Of a stretch of DNA of 64,000 nucleotides, positions 1 through 8,482 are shown one piece after another. A model generated the notes under the pieces. The model did not search any database. It saw only the letters and a list, made by a program, of their open reading frames with translations, and was not told the origin of the DNA. This DNA comes from Ornithodoros turicata. Lineage: Eukaryota; Arthropoda; Arachnida; Ixodida; Argasidae. The stretch is taken from NCBI RefSeq assembly GCF_037126465.1, contig NC_088203.1, positions 50,114,489 to 50,178,488 on the forward strand, given 5' to 3'. The stretch's first letter is position 1. The number at the start of each line of letters is the position of its first letter. The translations under genes were made by a program, and so were the position numbers.

Positions 1-88
1 GACGTGTTTGAAATTCAAACTTACAGATCAAAATGGCTTCTATGGCTGCACGTAGAGAAACAGATACTAATTGAACGATGCGACAGCA

Positions 89-133
89 CCAGAGGACACG
101 TGTTTCGCCGTGTTTGCGGCTCGTCGGCCCTGG
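89..133 (-). ncRNA. Hammerhead-ribozyme-like motif (direct copies)
   Basis: Read on the minus strand the motif has, in order: stem I strand CCAGGG, core CCGACGA, stem II GCCG-CAAACA-CGGC, GAAA, the self-complementary stem III CACGUG, then UC and the stem I partner CUCUGG (six pairs, one G-U). The consensus core is CUGANGA, so all units share one substitution (U to C at the second position). Stem III has no loop, so it could only form between two copies. Equivalent copies lie at 374-418, 659-703, 945-989, 1230-1274, 1515-1559 and 1802-1846. An eighth, near 2088, is broken by the inversion point. Confidence 0.7.
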
Positions 134-2114
134 GTAGCTGCGCATCGTTCGGGATTGGCAAACCAGGGGTCACTCAGCGAGCGATATACACCTGGGAGGG
201 TGACTGAGCACTCCTCAATGCCACAGTGCAAGCCAGTGAATTATAAAGAGGGGGGAAAAGCCATTAAAAAATAATTAAATGATGCTAGACGTGTTTGAAA
301 TTCAAACTTACAGATCAAAATGGCTTCTATGGCTGCACGTAGAGAAACATACTAATTGAACGATGCGACAGCACCAGAGGACACGTGTTTCGCCGTGTTT
401 GCGGCTCGTCGGCCCTGGGTAGCTGCGCATCGTTCGGGATTGGCAAACCAGGGGTCACTCAGCGAGCGATATACACCTGGGAGGGTGACTGAGCACTCCT
501 CAATGCCACAGTGCAAGCCAGTGAATTATAAAGAGGGGGAAAAGCCATTAAAAATAATTAAATGATGCTAGACGTGTTTGAAATTCAAACTTACAGATCA
601 AAATGGCTTCTATGGCTGCAGGTAGAGAAACAGATACTAATTGAACGATGCGACAGCACCAGAGGACACGTGTTTCGCCGTGTTTGCGGCTCGTCGGCCC
701 TGGGTAGCTGCGCATCGTTCGGGATTGGCAAACCAGGGGTCACTCAGCGAGCGATATACACCTGGGAGGGTGACTGAGCACTCCTCAATGCCACAGTGCA
801 AGCCAGTGAATGATAAAGAGGGGGGAAAAGCCATTAAAAAAAATTAAATGATGCTAGACGTGTTTGAAATTCAAACTTACAGATCAAAATGGCTTCTATG
901 GCTGCAGGTAGAGAAACAGATACTAATTGAACGATGCGACAGCACCAGAGGACACGTGTTTCGCCGTGTTTGCGGCTCGTCGGCCCTGGGTAGCTGCGCA
1001 TCGTTCGGGATTGGCAAACCAGGGGTCACTCAGCGAGCGATATACACCTGGGAGGGTGACTGAGCACTCCTCAATGCCACAGTGCAAGCCAGTGAATTAT
1101 AAAGAGGGGGAAAAGCCATTAAAAATAATTAAATGATGCTAGACGTGTTTGAAATTCAAACTTACAGATCAAAATGGCTTCTATGGCTGCAGGTAGAGAA
1201 ACAGATACTAATTGAACGATGCGACAGCACCAGAGGACACGTGTTTCGCCGTGTTTGCGGCTCGTCGGCCCTGGGTAGCTGCGCATCGTTCGGGATTGGC
1301 AAACCAGGGGTCACTCAGCGAGCGATATACACCTGGGAGGGTGACTGAGCACTCCTCAATGCCACAGTGCAAGCCAGTGAATTATAAAGAGGGGGAAAAG
1401 CCATTAAAAATAATTAAATGATGCTAGACGTGTTTGAAATTCAAACTTACAGATCAAAATGGCTTCTATGGCTGCAGGTAGAGAAACAGATACTAATTGA
1501 ACGATGCGACAGCACCAGAGGACACGTGTTTCGCCGTGTTTGCGGCTCGTCGGCCCTGGGTAGCTGCGCATCGTTCGGGATTGGCAAACCAGGGGTCACT
1601 CAGCGAGCGATATACACCTGGGAGGGTGACTGAGCACTCCTCAATGCCACAGTGCAAGCCAGTGAATTATAAAGAGGGGGGAAAAGCCATTAAAAAATAA
1701 TTAAATGATGCTAGACGTGTTTGAAATTCAAGCTTACAGATCAAAATGGCTTCTATGGCTGCACGTAGAGAAACAGATACTAATTGAACGATGCGACAGC
1801 ACCAGAGGACACGTGTTTCGCCGTGTTTGCGGCTCGTCGGCCCTGGGTAGCTGCGCATCGTTCGGGATTGGCAAACCAGGGGTCACTCAGCGAGCGATAT
1901 ACACCTGGGAGGGTGACGGAGCACTCCTCAATGCCACAGTGCAAGCCAGTGATTATAAAGAGGGGGGAAAAGCCATTAAAAAATAATTAAATGATGCTAG
2001 ACGTGTTTGAAATTCAAACTTACAGATCAAAATGGCTTCTATGGCTGCACGTAGAGAAACGGATACTAATTTAACGATGCGACAGCACCAGAGGACACGT
2101 GTTTCGCCGTGTTT

Positions 2115-2148
2115 GCGGCTCGACGGCCGACGTCGGCCGACGAGCCGC
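2115..2148. repeat. Palindromic junction between direct and inverted repeats
   Basis: The orientation of the array flips here through a 34-bp near-perfect GC-rich palindrome centred on GGCCGACGTCGGCC. The breakpoint lies inside the hammerhead core and stem II of the eighth unit. The following inverted unit resumes in a different register of the repeat. Confidence 0.85.
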
Positions 2149-2305
2149 ATCATTTAATTATTTTTTAATGGCTTTTCCCCCCTCTTTATAATTCACTGGC
2201 TTGCACTGTGGCATTGAGGAGTGCTCAGTCACCCCCCCCCCCCCCAGGTGTATATCGCTCGCTGAGTGACCCCTGGTTTGCCAATCCCGAACGATGCGCA
2301 GCTAC

Positions 2306-2350
2306 CCAGGGCCGACGAGCCGCAAACACGGCGAAACACGTGTCCTCTGG
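2306..2350 (+). ncRNA. Hammerhead-ribozyme-like motif (inverted copies)
   Basis: The same motif as in the direct copies now lies on the plus strand, because the repeat has been turned round. Two further copies are at 2593-2637 and 2879-2923. Stem I, stem II, GAAA and the palindromic stem III are all preserved. Confidence 0.7.
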
Positions 2351-2945
2351 TGCTGTCGCATCGTTCAATTAGTATCTGTTTCTCTACGTGCAGCCATAGA
2401 AGCCATTTTGATCTGTAAGTTTGAATTTAAAACACGTCTAGCATCATTTAATTATTTTTTAATGGCTTTTCCCCCCTCTTTATAATTCACTGGCTTGCAC
2501 TGTGGCATTGAGGAGTGCTCAGTCACACTCCCAGGTGTATATCGCTCGCTGAGTGACCCCTGGTTTGCCAATACCGAACGATGCGCAGCTACCCAGGGCC
2601 GACGAGCCGCAAACACGGCGAAACACGTGTCCTCTGGTGCTGTCGCATCGTTCAATTAGTATCTGTTTCTCTACGTGCAGCCATAGAAGCCATTTTGATC
2701 TGTAAGTTTGAATTTCAAACACGTCTAGCATCATTTAATTATTTTTTAATGGCTTTTCCCCCTCTTTATAATTCACTGGCTTGCACTGTGGCATTGAGGA
2801 GTGCTCCGTCACCCTCCCAGGTGTATATCGCTCGCTGAGTGACCCCTGGTTTGCCAATCCCGAACGATGCGCAGCTACCCAGGGCCGACGAGCCGCAAAC
2901 ACGGCGAAACACGTGTCCTCTGGTGCTGTCGCATCGTTCAATTAG

Positions 2946-3003
2946 TATGTATATATATGTATACATATATATATGCATATATATATATACGTATATATAT
3001 ACG
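2946..3003. repeat. TA-rich microsatellite
   Basis: Imperfect runs of TATA, ATGTATA and ACGTATAT separate the 285-bp array from the first Penelope-like fragment. Similar tracts bound the other PLE and hammerhead modules nearby. Confidence 0.9.
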
Positions 3004-3128
3004 TAACACAATGGAGGTTCGAACGAACAGGATGTCGTATATAGATGGGGGAAAAAAGACAGAGACTGAACTAGGGAGTGGGGGAAAGTTATTTATTAAG
3101 CTGGCATTTAAACTAAGGGTCTGGGGAA

Positions 3129-3165
3129 GTCTACGTTTCGGCGGAGGCTCCGCCTTCTTCGGGAC
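3129..3165 (-). ncRNA. Degenerate hammerhead in PLE 3' region
   Basis: The minus strand reads GUC, CCGAAGA, an 8-nt arm GGCGGAGC.. folding on ..UCCGCC, GAAA, CG, UA, GAC. Stem II is GC-rich and complete. The core differs from CUGANGA by one base, like the motif in the 285-bp array. The very short palindromic stem III matches the other PLE hammerheads in this window. Confidence 0.55.
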
Positions 3166-3447
3166 TAAGACGAAAGTCTATGTACAAGGTCTTTTGAAAG
3201 GTTACAAAAGTGTCGTCACAGCCGGCACAATTCCACTGCGAGGCAGTCGTCAGTGAGTCATGTTCTGGAAAGTTCCGGAAGGTTCCTGGGTAATCGGCCG
3301 GGGAGATTACGTGTAAAAAAAGCCTTGGAGTTCCAGAAAGGTCTGGTGTCGCGCTCGTTGAAACCGTTGTCCGGGGTGTCCTTAGCGTCATTGTGTCCAG
3401 CTGTAGAGAAAGAGACAGCTGCCACTCCGAGAACACACAGAAAAAAC

Positions 3448-3880
3448 GTTGTCCGGATATGATTCTTACATTTGATAGCACTCCTTTATCCTCATTTATT
3501 AGAGGTTGGAATTTGTAGATCAAGTACGATTCGCGTTGCTCTATGCAGCGATCGCATTTGAAATTTACTCTAGAATAAAAAGTTCGACGTTATTAATGAA
3601 ATGACCAGGTCGACTAAAATGGCGGGAAACCGGGAGGCTTCCTTTTTTCAAAACATCTGATCGGTGGTTATTGAATCGAATCCTAAATGAATTTTTACTT
3701 TGACGTACATATTGCGCGGAACATGTTGTACATTGAATGATGTAAATAGCGTTACTGGAGTTACAGTCAATGTCGCCGTTGATTTTAAGGAAGAAGTCGG
3801 AGTTTGTACTCTTGACCGCTGCCGTGCTTTGCATTGATTTGCATATTTGGCATCTTTTACCATTGCATGGATGGCATCCC
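3448..3880 (-). pseudogene. PLE GIY-YIG endonuclease, broken
   Basis: Overlapping minus-strand frames carry the family features: the CNGKRCQIC-like cysteine linker (here altered), YIIQCTTCSAQYVRQ where intact relatives have a glycine before Q, then FRIRFNNHRSD and SRHFSRPGHFINN. The C-terminal piece IYKFQPLINED lies in another frame near 3480-3520, so at least one frameshift separates it. In PLEs this endonuclease nicks target DNA for target-primed reverse transcription. Confidence 0.85.
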
Positions 3881-3897
3881 GCCGTGGGTGTTAATGG

Positions 3898-4775
3898 TTA
3901 GGGAACTTTGGAGTTGACTAGTCTATCTTGAAGGTTGCGGGCACGTCTGTAGGTAACTCGTGGCTCCTCGGCAAATATTTGTCGTGTCCGTTCAGATTGC
4001 AGAAGGATGCTATGGTGGCGGTGGAGGATACTGTTAATATTACCTGCGCCTGCACCAAAGGTAAGAACAAGGTTTACGCGGTCGCCCTTGGGTTCGTCGT
4101 TGCGTTTACCGAATAAGTTCCTCCGGTCTGTTTGTCGTGCTTTGGACAGGGCGTCTTTTACTAGACTGCGTGGAAAATTACGATTAACGAAGGTCTGCTC
4201 TAATTCCGCGAGGTTTTTGTTTAGAACATCGTCGTCCGAGCATATCCTCCTGTATCGGAGTGCCTGGCTATAAGGAATGGCGAGTTTAGTATGGCGCGGG
4301 TGGCAGCTGTTAAAGGAAAGGCACTGCTGAGCATCAGTTGGCTTTCGGTACAGGTCAGTGGAAAAACCCTTCTCGGTTAAGGTTACTTTTACATCTAGGA
4401 AATTAACAGTCGTTGCCGAGAAGGAGTGGGTGAACTTGATGGCGGGGTGTACCAGGTAAAAATCGCGAATGATTCCTGTGAGATCTTCTTCGGAGTGTTG
4501 CCAAACCATGAATATGTCGTCCAAGAAGCGTTTGTATAGACTAGGTTTTTTGTCGCGCACGGCTAGAAATTTTTCCTCTAGTGCACCCACGAAAATATTT
4601 GCGTACGTTGATGCCATCTTAGTTCCCATAGCTGTGCCATGTATTTGTAGATAGTGGCGGACGTCAAATTCGAAGTTATTATTTTTGAGGATCAAGTTGA
4701 GTAGCGTTGGTAATACAGATGGGTCAACCGCGCGATCGGAGTACTGCAGATACGTCGCCTCCGCTGCTAACACGC
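3898..4775 (-). pseudogene. PLE reverse transcriptase, 5' truncated
   Basis: An open frame of about 290 codons matches the central and C-terminal parts of Penelope RT. It contains the AMGTKMA block, the catalytic RFLDDIF motif (FLDD in place of the retroviral YxDD) and the LYRKPTD and CHPRHTKLAIPYSQALR blocks typical of the family. It ends at the linker before the endonuclease, with a TAA stop at 3898-3900. The N-terminal RT fingers are absent. The codons beyond 4775 in the open frame translate the microsatellite and are not protein. Confidence 0.9.
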
Positions 4776-4795
4776 CATCCTCATGTGGGATGTAC

Positions 4796-4834
4796 ACGTA
4801 TATATATGTATATATATATATATACATATATATA
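4796..4834. repeat. TA microsatellite
   Basis: TATATA with interspersed G and C marks the junction between PLE fragment 1 and the second hammerhead repeat. Confidence 0.85.
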
Positions 4835-5185
4835 AAAGGAAAAAAATAGCCAGAGCTCTTTGGCTGCACGTATAGCATATGTTTGTAGCTCAAACGTCGC
4901 CATGCCAGTACTGGACAGCTGTTTCGGCCTTGTTGGGCCTCATCAACAGTACGCAGGCAGGCAACGTTTGAGCGGATGGCGTCAGAAGGTCACGTAACAC
5001 GTGATTCCTCCCATCAAGGTGATATAACTCACTCACTGAAAGCCCAGTGCAAAGCCAGTAAAGTATAAAAGGAAAAAAATAGCCAGAGCTCTTTGGCTGC
5101 ACGTATAGCATACATATAGCAACGTTCAGTGAGTGAGTTATATCACCCTGACGGGAGGAATCACGTGTTACGTGACCTTCTGACG
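4829..5185. repeat. Diverged second hammerhead repeat, partly duplicated and inverted
   Basis: About 47 bp beginning TATAAAAGGAAAAAAATAGC occur at 4829 and again at 5065, giving a ~236-bp period. From 5126 to 5185 a reverse-complement copy of 4980-5040 follows, so this array also flips. The order of blocks (GGCTGCACGTA, a hammerhead, a CTCAC/GAGTGAG-ATATCACC block, CAGTGCAA-GCCAGT, TATAAA) is the same as in the 285-bp unit, so the two are diverged members of one family. Confidence 0.75.
4908..4952 (-). ncRNA. Hammerhead-ribozyme-like motif
   Basis: The minus strand gives stem I GUACUG/CAGUAC (six pairs), core UUGAUGA, stem II GGCC-CAACAA-GGCC, GAAA, self-complementary stem III CAGCUG and UC before the stem I partner. 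It differs from the consensus core CUGAUGA only in the first base. As in the 285-bp array, stem III can only form between two copies. Confidence 0.7.
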
Positions 5186-5353
5186 GTCACGTTCCTTCGA
5201 CGGGTCCCGTCGAAGGCAGCGCTGACTGCCGAATCGTCGACCCCTATCCCTATATGTGTTAATAAACTCCCCTTTGTGTTTTCCTGTAAGCTCTTTGTCG
5301 TCTTCTGATTTTTCCTGCTTATTTCATTCTCGTGGTCAACCGCCCTCCTAAGC

Positions 5354-5360
<7 letters not shown>
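5186..5360. other. Unassigned spacer with a short hairpin
   Basis: There is a CTTCGACGGG/CCCGTCGAAG inverted repeat at 5196-5216. The rest shows no recognisable coding or repeat signal. Confidence 0.4.

Positions 5361-5386
<26 letters not shown>
5361..5386. repeat. (AT)n microsatellite
   Basis: A pure AT dinucleotide run lies just left of the hammerhead foldback. Confidence 0.9.
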
Positions 5387-5420
5387 GGTGAATGGGGTTC
5401 GGACGACCGCGAATATATGT

Positions 5421-5660
5421 AGCTGAAATGAAAATTGAAACACAGACTACGAAGGTACGGGAAGTAAGAAAAAAGGGATAATTTATTTACATTTAAGATA
5501 CTTGGAATGCTAAAAGGGTTGTCGACGTTTCGACAGTGGCACTGTCTTCGTCAGGACTAAAAAAGCCAGGCCTGCTTCCCAGTATCTTAAATGTAAATAA
5601 ATTATCCCTTTTTTCTTACTTCCCGTACCTTTGTAGTCTGTGTTTCAATTTTCATTTCAG

Positions 5661-5662
<2 letters not shown>
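5421..5662. repeat. Foldback with 84-bp arms and a hammerhead in the loop
   Basis: Bases 5421-5504 are the reverse complement of 5579-5662 with only a few differences. The 74-bp loop contains a consensus hammerhead. TA microsatellites flank both sides (5361-5386 and 5663-5690). This could be two PLE terminal regions joined head to head, or a short non-autonomous ribozyme element. Confidence 0.85.
5521..5557 (-). ncRNA. Hammerhead ribozyme with consensus core
   Basis: The minus strand gives GUC, CUGACGA (perfect core), stem II GACAGU-GCC-ACUGUC, GAAA, CG, UC, GAC. Stem I is at least the GUC/GAC pairing and stem III is the 2-bp palindrome CG. Minimal stem III and paired action of two motifs are known for the hammerheads of Penelope-like elements. 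This is the best-preserved ribozyme in the window. Confidence 0.8.

Positions 5663-5690
<28 letters not shown>
5663..5690. repeat. (TA)n microsatellite
   Basis: A pure TA run separates the hammerhead foldback from the second PLE fragment. Confidence 0.9.
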
Positions 5691-5695
<5 letters not shown>

Positions 5696-5788
5696 GAAAT
5701 AATAAGACTTGGACTACAGACTACAGGAACGTTAACAATAAATAACTTATTTAATGGACAATTTAACACATAGATTAAAAAAAGAATG

Positions 5789-5826
5789 GTCGACGTTTCG
5801 ACAGTGGCACTGTCTTTCGTCCGGAC
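5789..5826 (-). ncRNA. Hammerhead-like motif in PLE fragment 2
   Basis: It shares stem II (GACAGU-GCC-ACUGUC), GAAA, CG, UC and GAC with the motif at 5521-5557. The core reads CGGACGA with one extra A before stem II, so it has one substitution and one insertion relative to consensus and is probably inactive. Confidence 0.6.
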
Positions 5827-6063
5827 AAAAGAGGTAGAAGGGTTGCATATTGCTTAAATAGCTTCCCTGGGTGACGTCACAATCGGTGCAAGTATGCCAC
5901 GTGTCAGTTGTCTGAGTCATATTTTGGAACATTCCATAAGGTCAAGTCCGGGTGGTGATGTCATCTTTCTTGGGGAGCCAGCTCAGGGTGAGCTGTACTG
6001 AGGTCATAGCTGAAAAGAAACAAAAAGGAAAATAAAAGGAAAAAATGGGAAAGTATATCCCAT

Positions 6064-6660
6064 CTAGACGACCAGATTCCTTACTGTTGAAAGTACACCG
6101 GGATCTTCGTTAATGATTGATTGGAATTTGTAAATGAGGTAAGGCTCGCGTTGTTCCCTGCCTCTATCGGAGGTAAAGTTTGATTGAAGAACAAAAAGGG
6201 CGACGTCATTTATTGAATGACCAGGCTGGTTGAAATGAGGAGAAACAGGAAGATTTGGCTTTTTATTAACGTCCGACAGGTGGTTGTTGAACCTGATGCG
6301 AAAAGATGTTTTGGTTTGACCTACGTATTGTGCTTGACACGCGTTGCACTGAATGGCATAAATGACGTTGTATGAATTACAGTCAAAGTCACCATGAATT
6401 TTGACGAATAAATTAGAATTTGTGCTGCTAAGCACGTGGGCACTTCGCATTAGTTTGCATATTTGATATCTGTGGCCATTGCACGGGTGGCAGCCTGCCG
6501 TCGGACTTGTTGGCCGGTTGACTTTGGAGCTGACTAGATGGAGGTTTTGCATGCGCCTGTAGGCCACACGTGGGGGTTCCGGGAAGATTTGTCGCATGCG
6601 CTCTGACTGACGAAGAATACCGTGGTGGCGATTAAGTACAGTGTTGATGTTGGAAATTAT
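6064..6660 (-). pseudogene. PLE RT-EN linker and GIY-YIG endonuclease
   Basis: The frame opens upstream near 6660 with the RT-EN linker (LNRHHGILRQSERMRQIFPEPP). It then has the cysteine linker HPCNGHRYQICK, the GIY-YIG core VIYAIQCNACQAQYVGQTK, FRIRFNNHLSDV and SPHFNQPGHSINDVALF, and the C-terminal REQREPYLIYKFQ. All key endonuclease motifs look intact, unlike fragment 1. Because the RT is missing, it cannot act alone. Confidence 0.85.
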
Positions 6661-6794
6661 TGTTGAATGTTTACGTTTACCTTTTACGTTCCAGGCTCTA
6701 GCTGCCTGCTTCAGTCCGCACAGCGATTTTTTTTAAATCTGCGAACTAGATGCTCCTCGCATCCCCTTCAAACCAAACAACCACCCCTTCAAAC

Positions 6795-6838
6795 ATATAT
6801 GCTTACATATAGCATATATGCAAACATATATATATAAT
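6795..6838. repeat. TA-rich microsatellite
   Basis: CATATATATA and GCATATAT runs replace the end of the copia reverse transcriptase, marking a truncation or recombination point between PLE fragment 2 and copia. Confidence 0.8.
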
Positions 6839-7698
6839 AAACCCTTCAGGTCGCTTCATGTATATATGCTTCTGTATGTCACCGTTCAGGAATGCGGTCT
6901 TGACATCGAAATGCAGGACGATTAGCCTTTCCGCTGCCGCTATGGTCAAGAGGACTCGCAGTGTCGTCAGTTTCGCTACTGGGGCAAACGTAGCATCATG
7001 GTCTTCCCCGTATTTCTGAGAGAAGCCTTGAGCGACCAACCTGTATGGTAACGGCACGAGATCCCAGGTGTTGAGCTGATGCAGCGAGTCCATTCCCTCC
7101 TTCGCTGCTGGTGACCGTTTCGTCTTTTCGCAGTTCGGAAATTTCTGCATCTCCCTCCAGTTAGCTGGATCACTGTCAAGTTCAGTCTGCGTAGGCGTAC
7201 AGGCGGCACCCCTTTATTGGGTCTCGTCGACCTCCTGGGTATATCTACGGCGTGACCTTGGTCGACAGGAACTTCGACAGCGGGGTTCTCCCGTCCCTGA
7301 TCACCACCCTTAACAACTTCGACCGTCTCAACTCCATTAAGCAGTGTGCCAACACTTGGCTGTGCATACGTTGTCGGACACACGTCCGCCATAATGTCAT
7401 TGTAAGGCCCAAACTCGCAGCTTGACAGATCTGTGGTGGCTTCCTCGCATTTGAGGTCGCGACGGTGTGTAGGTGCTAGCTGTGATCCTGATTCGAGAGA
7501 GAACCTTTCTATGACAGGGCCTGCATCAAAGACGTCGCTCCGAGCTGTCTTAACCTTATTTGTGCCGGCTACCAGTATCCTGTATCCCTTCCGTGTATCA
7601 CTGTAGCCGACCTGTGTTCCTTGAGTAGCATGGGCATCCCACTTGCCGCCGTGCTCCTTTGGGACGTGCACAAAATCCCTACTCCCAAAGATCCTCAA
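6839..7698 (-). pseudogene. Copia integrase C-terminus and start of reverse transcriptase
   Basis: The frame at 6976-7698 begins with the integrase tail (FVHVPKEHGGKWDAHATQG, VGYSDTRKGYRI). A second frame carries the RT N-terminus (LVAQGFSQKYGEDHDATFAPV, then FDVKTAFLNGDI and MKRPEGF). The catalytic YVDD part of RT and RNase H are missing, because the sequence turns into TA microsatellite. Confidence 0.85.
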
Positions 7699-7748
7699 AT
7701 GACCCAGGCTTTGCTTCCTACCATTCCATAACTCATATGGCGTCCTGT

Positions 7749-8377
7749 CTACTGCTCTACCTGGGACCCTGTTCTGAAGTTAGCATGCCGTGAGAACAGC
7801 TTCACCCCAATACGTCTTCGGCAAAGCCACTCCGAAGAGCATACTTCTAGCACTTTCGCAGAGCGTGCGGTTCTTTCTTTCTGCGACGCCATTCTGTTGC
7901 GGACTGTATGACACTGATGACTCAAGTACGATACCGCTCTGCCGGAGAATTGGCCGTGTCCGTCCCCCAGTATACTCTGTACCGTTGTCAGCGCGCAGGA
8001 TCTTTGGATATCCGCCAAATTTGTCAGAAACGTACGCCAGGTACTCCTCCACCTTCGTAGGAACTTCATCCTTAGACCTGAGGAAGTATACCAAGGTGTA
8101 CCTACTGAAGTCGTCTGTGAAGGTGATGAAATACTTGCTCTTGCTTGGTGTCATCACAGACATTGGTCCGCAGACGTCCGTATGGACTAAGTCTAGGGGT
8201 TGTTCTGACCTCGACGAAGTATGTTGAGGAAATGATGCACGCTTCATCTTTCCTTTTATGCAGCTGGCACACTGTAGCAGTTCCTCGCACTGCTCCACTA
8301 CAATTCCATCCGCTAAGCGTTCCTTTTGTAGCCTCTATACTGCCGCTTGGTTGCGGTGTCCGAGGCGGTGATGCCAC
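7749..8377 (-). pseudogene. Copia integrase core
   Basis: The core has the CASCIKGKM end of the zinc-binding domain, then the DDE triad: HTDVCGPM, LRADNGTEYT and QQNGVAERKNRTL. A frameshift falls near 8070 and the open frame closes at about 7749. The protein would join the cDNA ends to target DNA. The downstream integrase C-terminal part continues at 6976-7698 in another frame. Confidence 0.88.
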
Positions 8378-8482
8378 ACGTGAATGCAGTCATGGTGGCT
8401 GTGATGACTCGAACCTCTCGTAGCGCGGGCTGCTCCTGGATCGGCTATCACAAGCTTATAAAGGCCTTTGTGAGCCTCACCT

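Larger units (their letters stand above)
1..2946. repeat. ~285-bp tandem array, head-to-head, with hammerhead motif in each unit
   Basis: Eight direct copies start near 1, 290, 571, 857, 1142, 1427, 1714 and 1998. They are followed by about three copies in reverse orientation (2149-2946). Units are nearly identical, differing by single bases and short indels such as a C-run at 2231-2246. Every unit contains the same ~45-nt hammerhead-like motif. The ORFs of 63-93 residues that appear in every unit are just the repeat read through, not genes. Size, tandem order and one ribozyme per unit resemble animal retrozymes and the ribozyme-bearing satellite of newts. Part of the unit is also recognisable in the diverged repeat at 4829-5185. 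Confidence 0.9.
3013..4793 (-). mobile_element. Penelope-like retroelement fragment 1
   Basis: A minus-strand PLE holding, in transcription order, the reverse transcriptase (RT) from the middle of the domain, then a GIY-YIG endonuclease (EN), then a 3' region with a degenerate hammerhead. The front of the RT is missing. The element is cut off at about 4793, where a TA microsatellite begins, which fits the 5' truncation usual for PLEs. Reading frames are broken between RT and EN and inside EN, so it is a dead copy. Confidence 0.9.
5691..6720 (-). mobile_element. Penelope-like retroelement fragment 2
   Basis: A minus-strand 3' fragment: the end of the RT-EN linker, a largely intact GIY-YIG endonuclease, an untranslated tail and a hammerhead at 5789-5826. 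The whole RT is missing. The 3' tail sequence around the hammerhead is shared with the foldback at 5421-5662, so the foldback is probably derived from this PLE type. Confidence 0.85.

Noticed and set aside
2231..2246. Possible G-quadruplex or frameshift signal at the C-run
   Set aside because: A single homopolymer expansion in one repeat copy; more likely slippage or sequencing error.
4..3011. Many near-identical ORFs of 63-93 codons on both strands in the first 3 kb
   Set aside because: They are the 285-bp repeat read in several frames, without starts, stops or composition expected of real genes.
3928..4654. Plus-strand ORFs opposite the PLE reverse transcriptase
   Set aside because: Antisense shadows of a well-supported minus-strand coding region.
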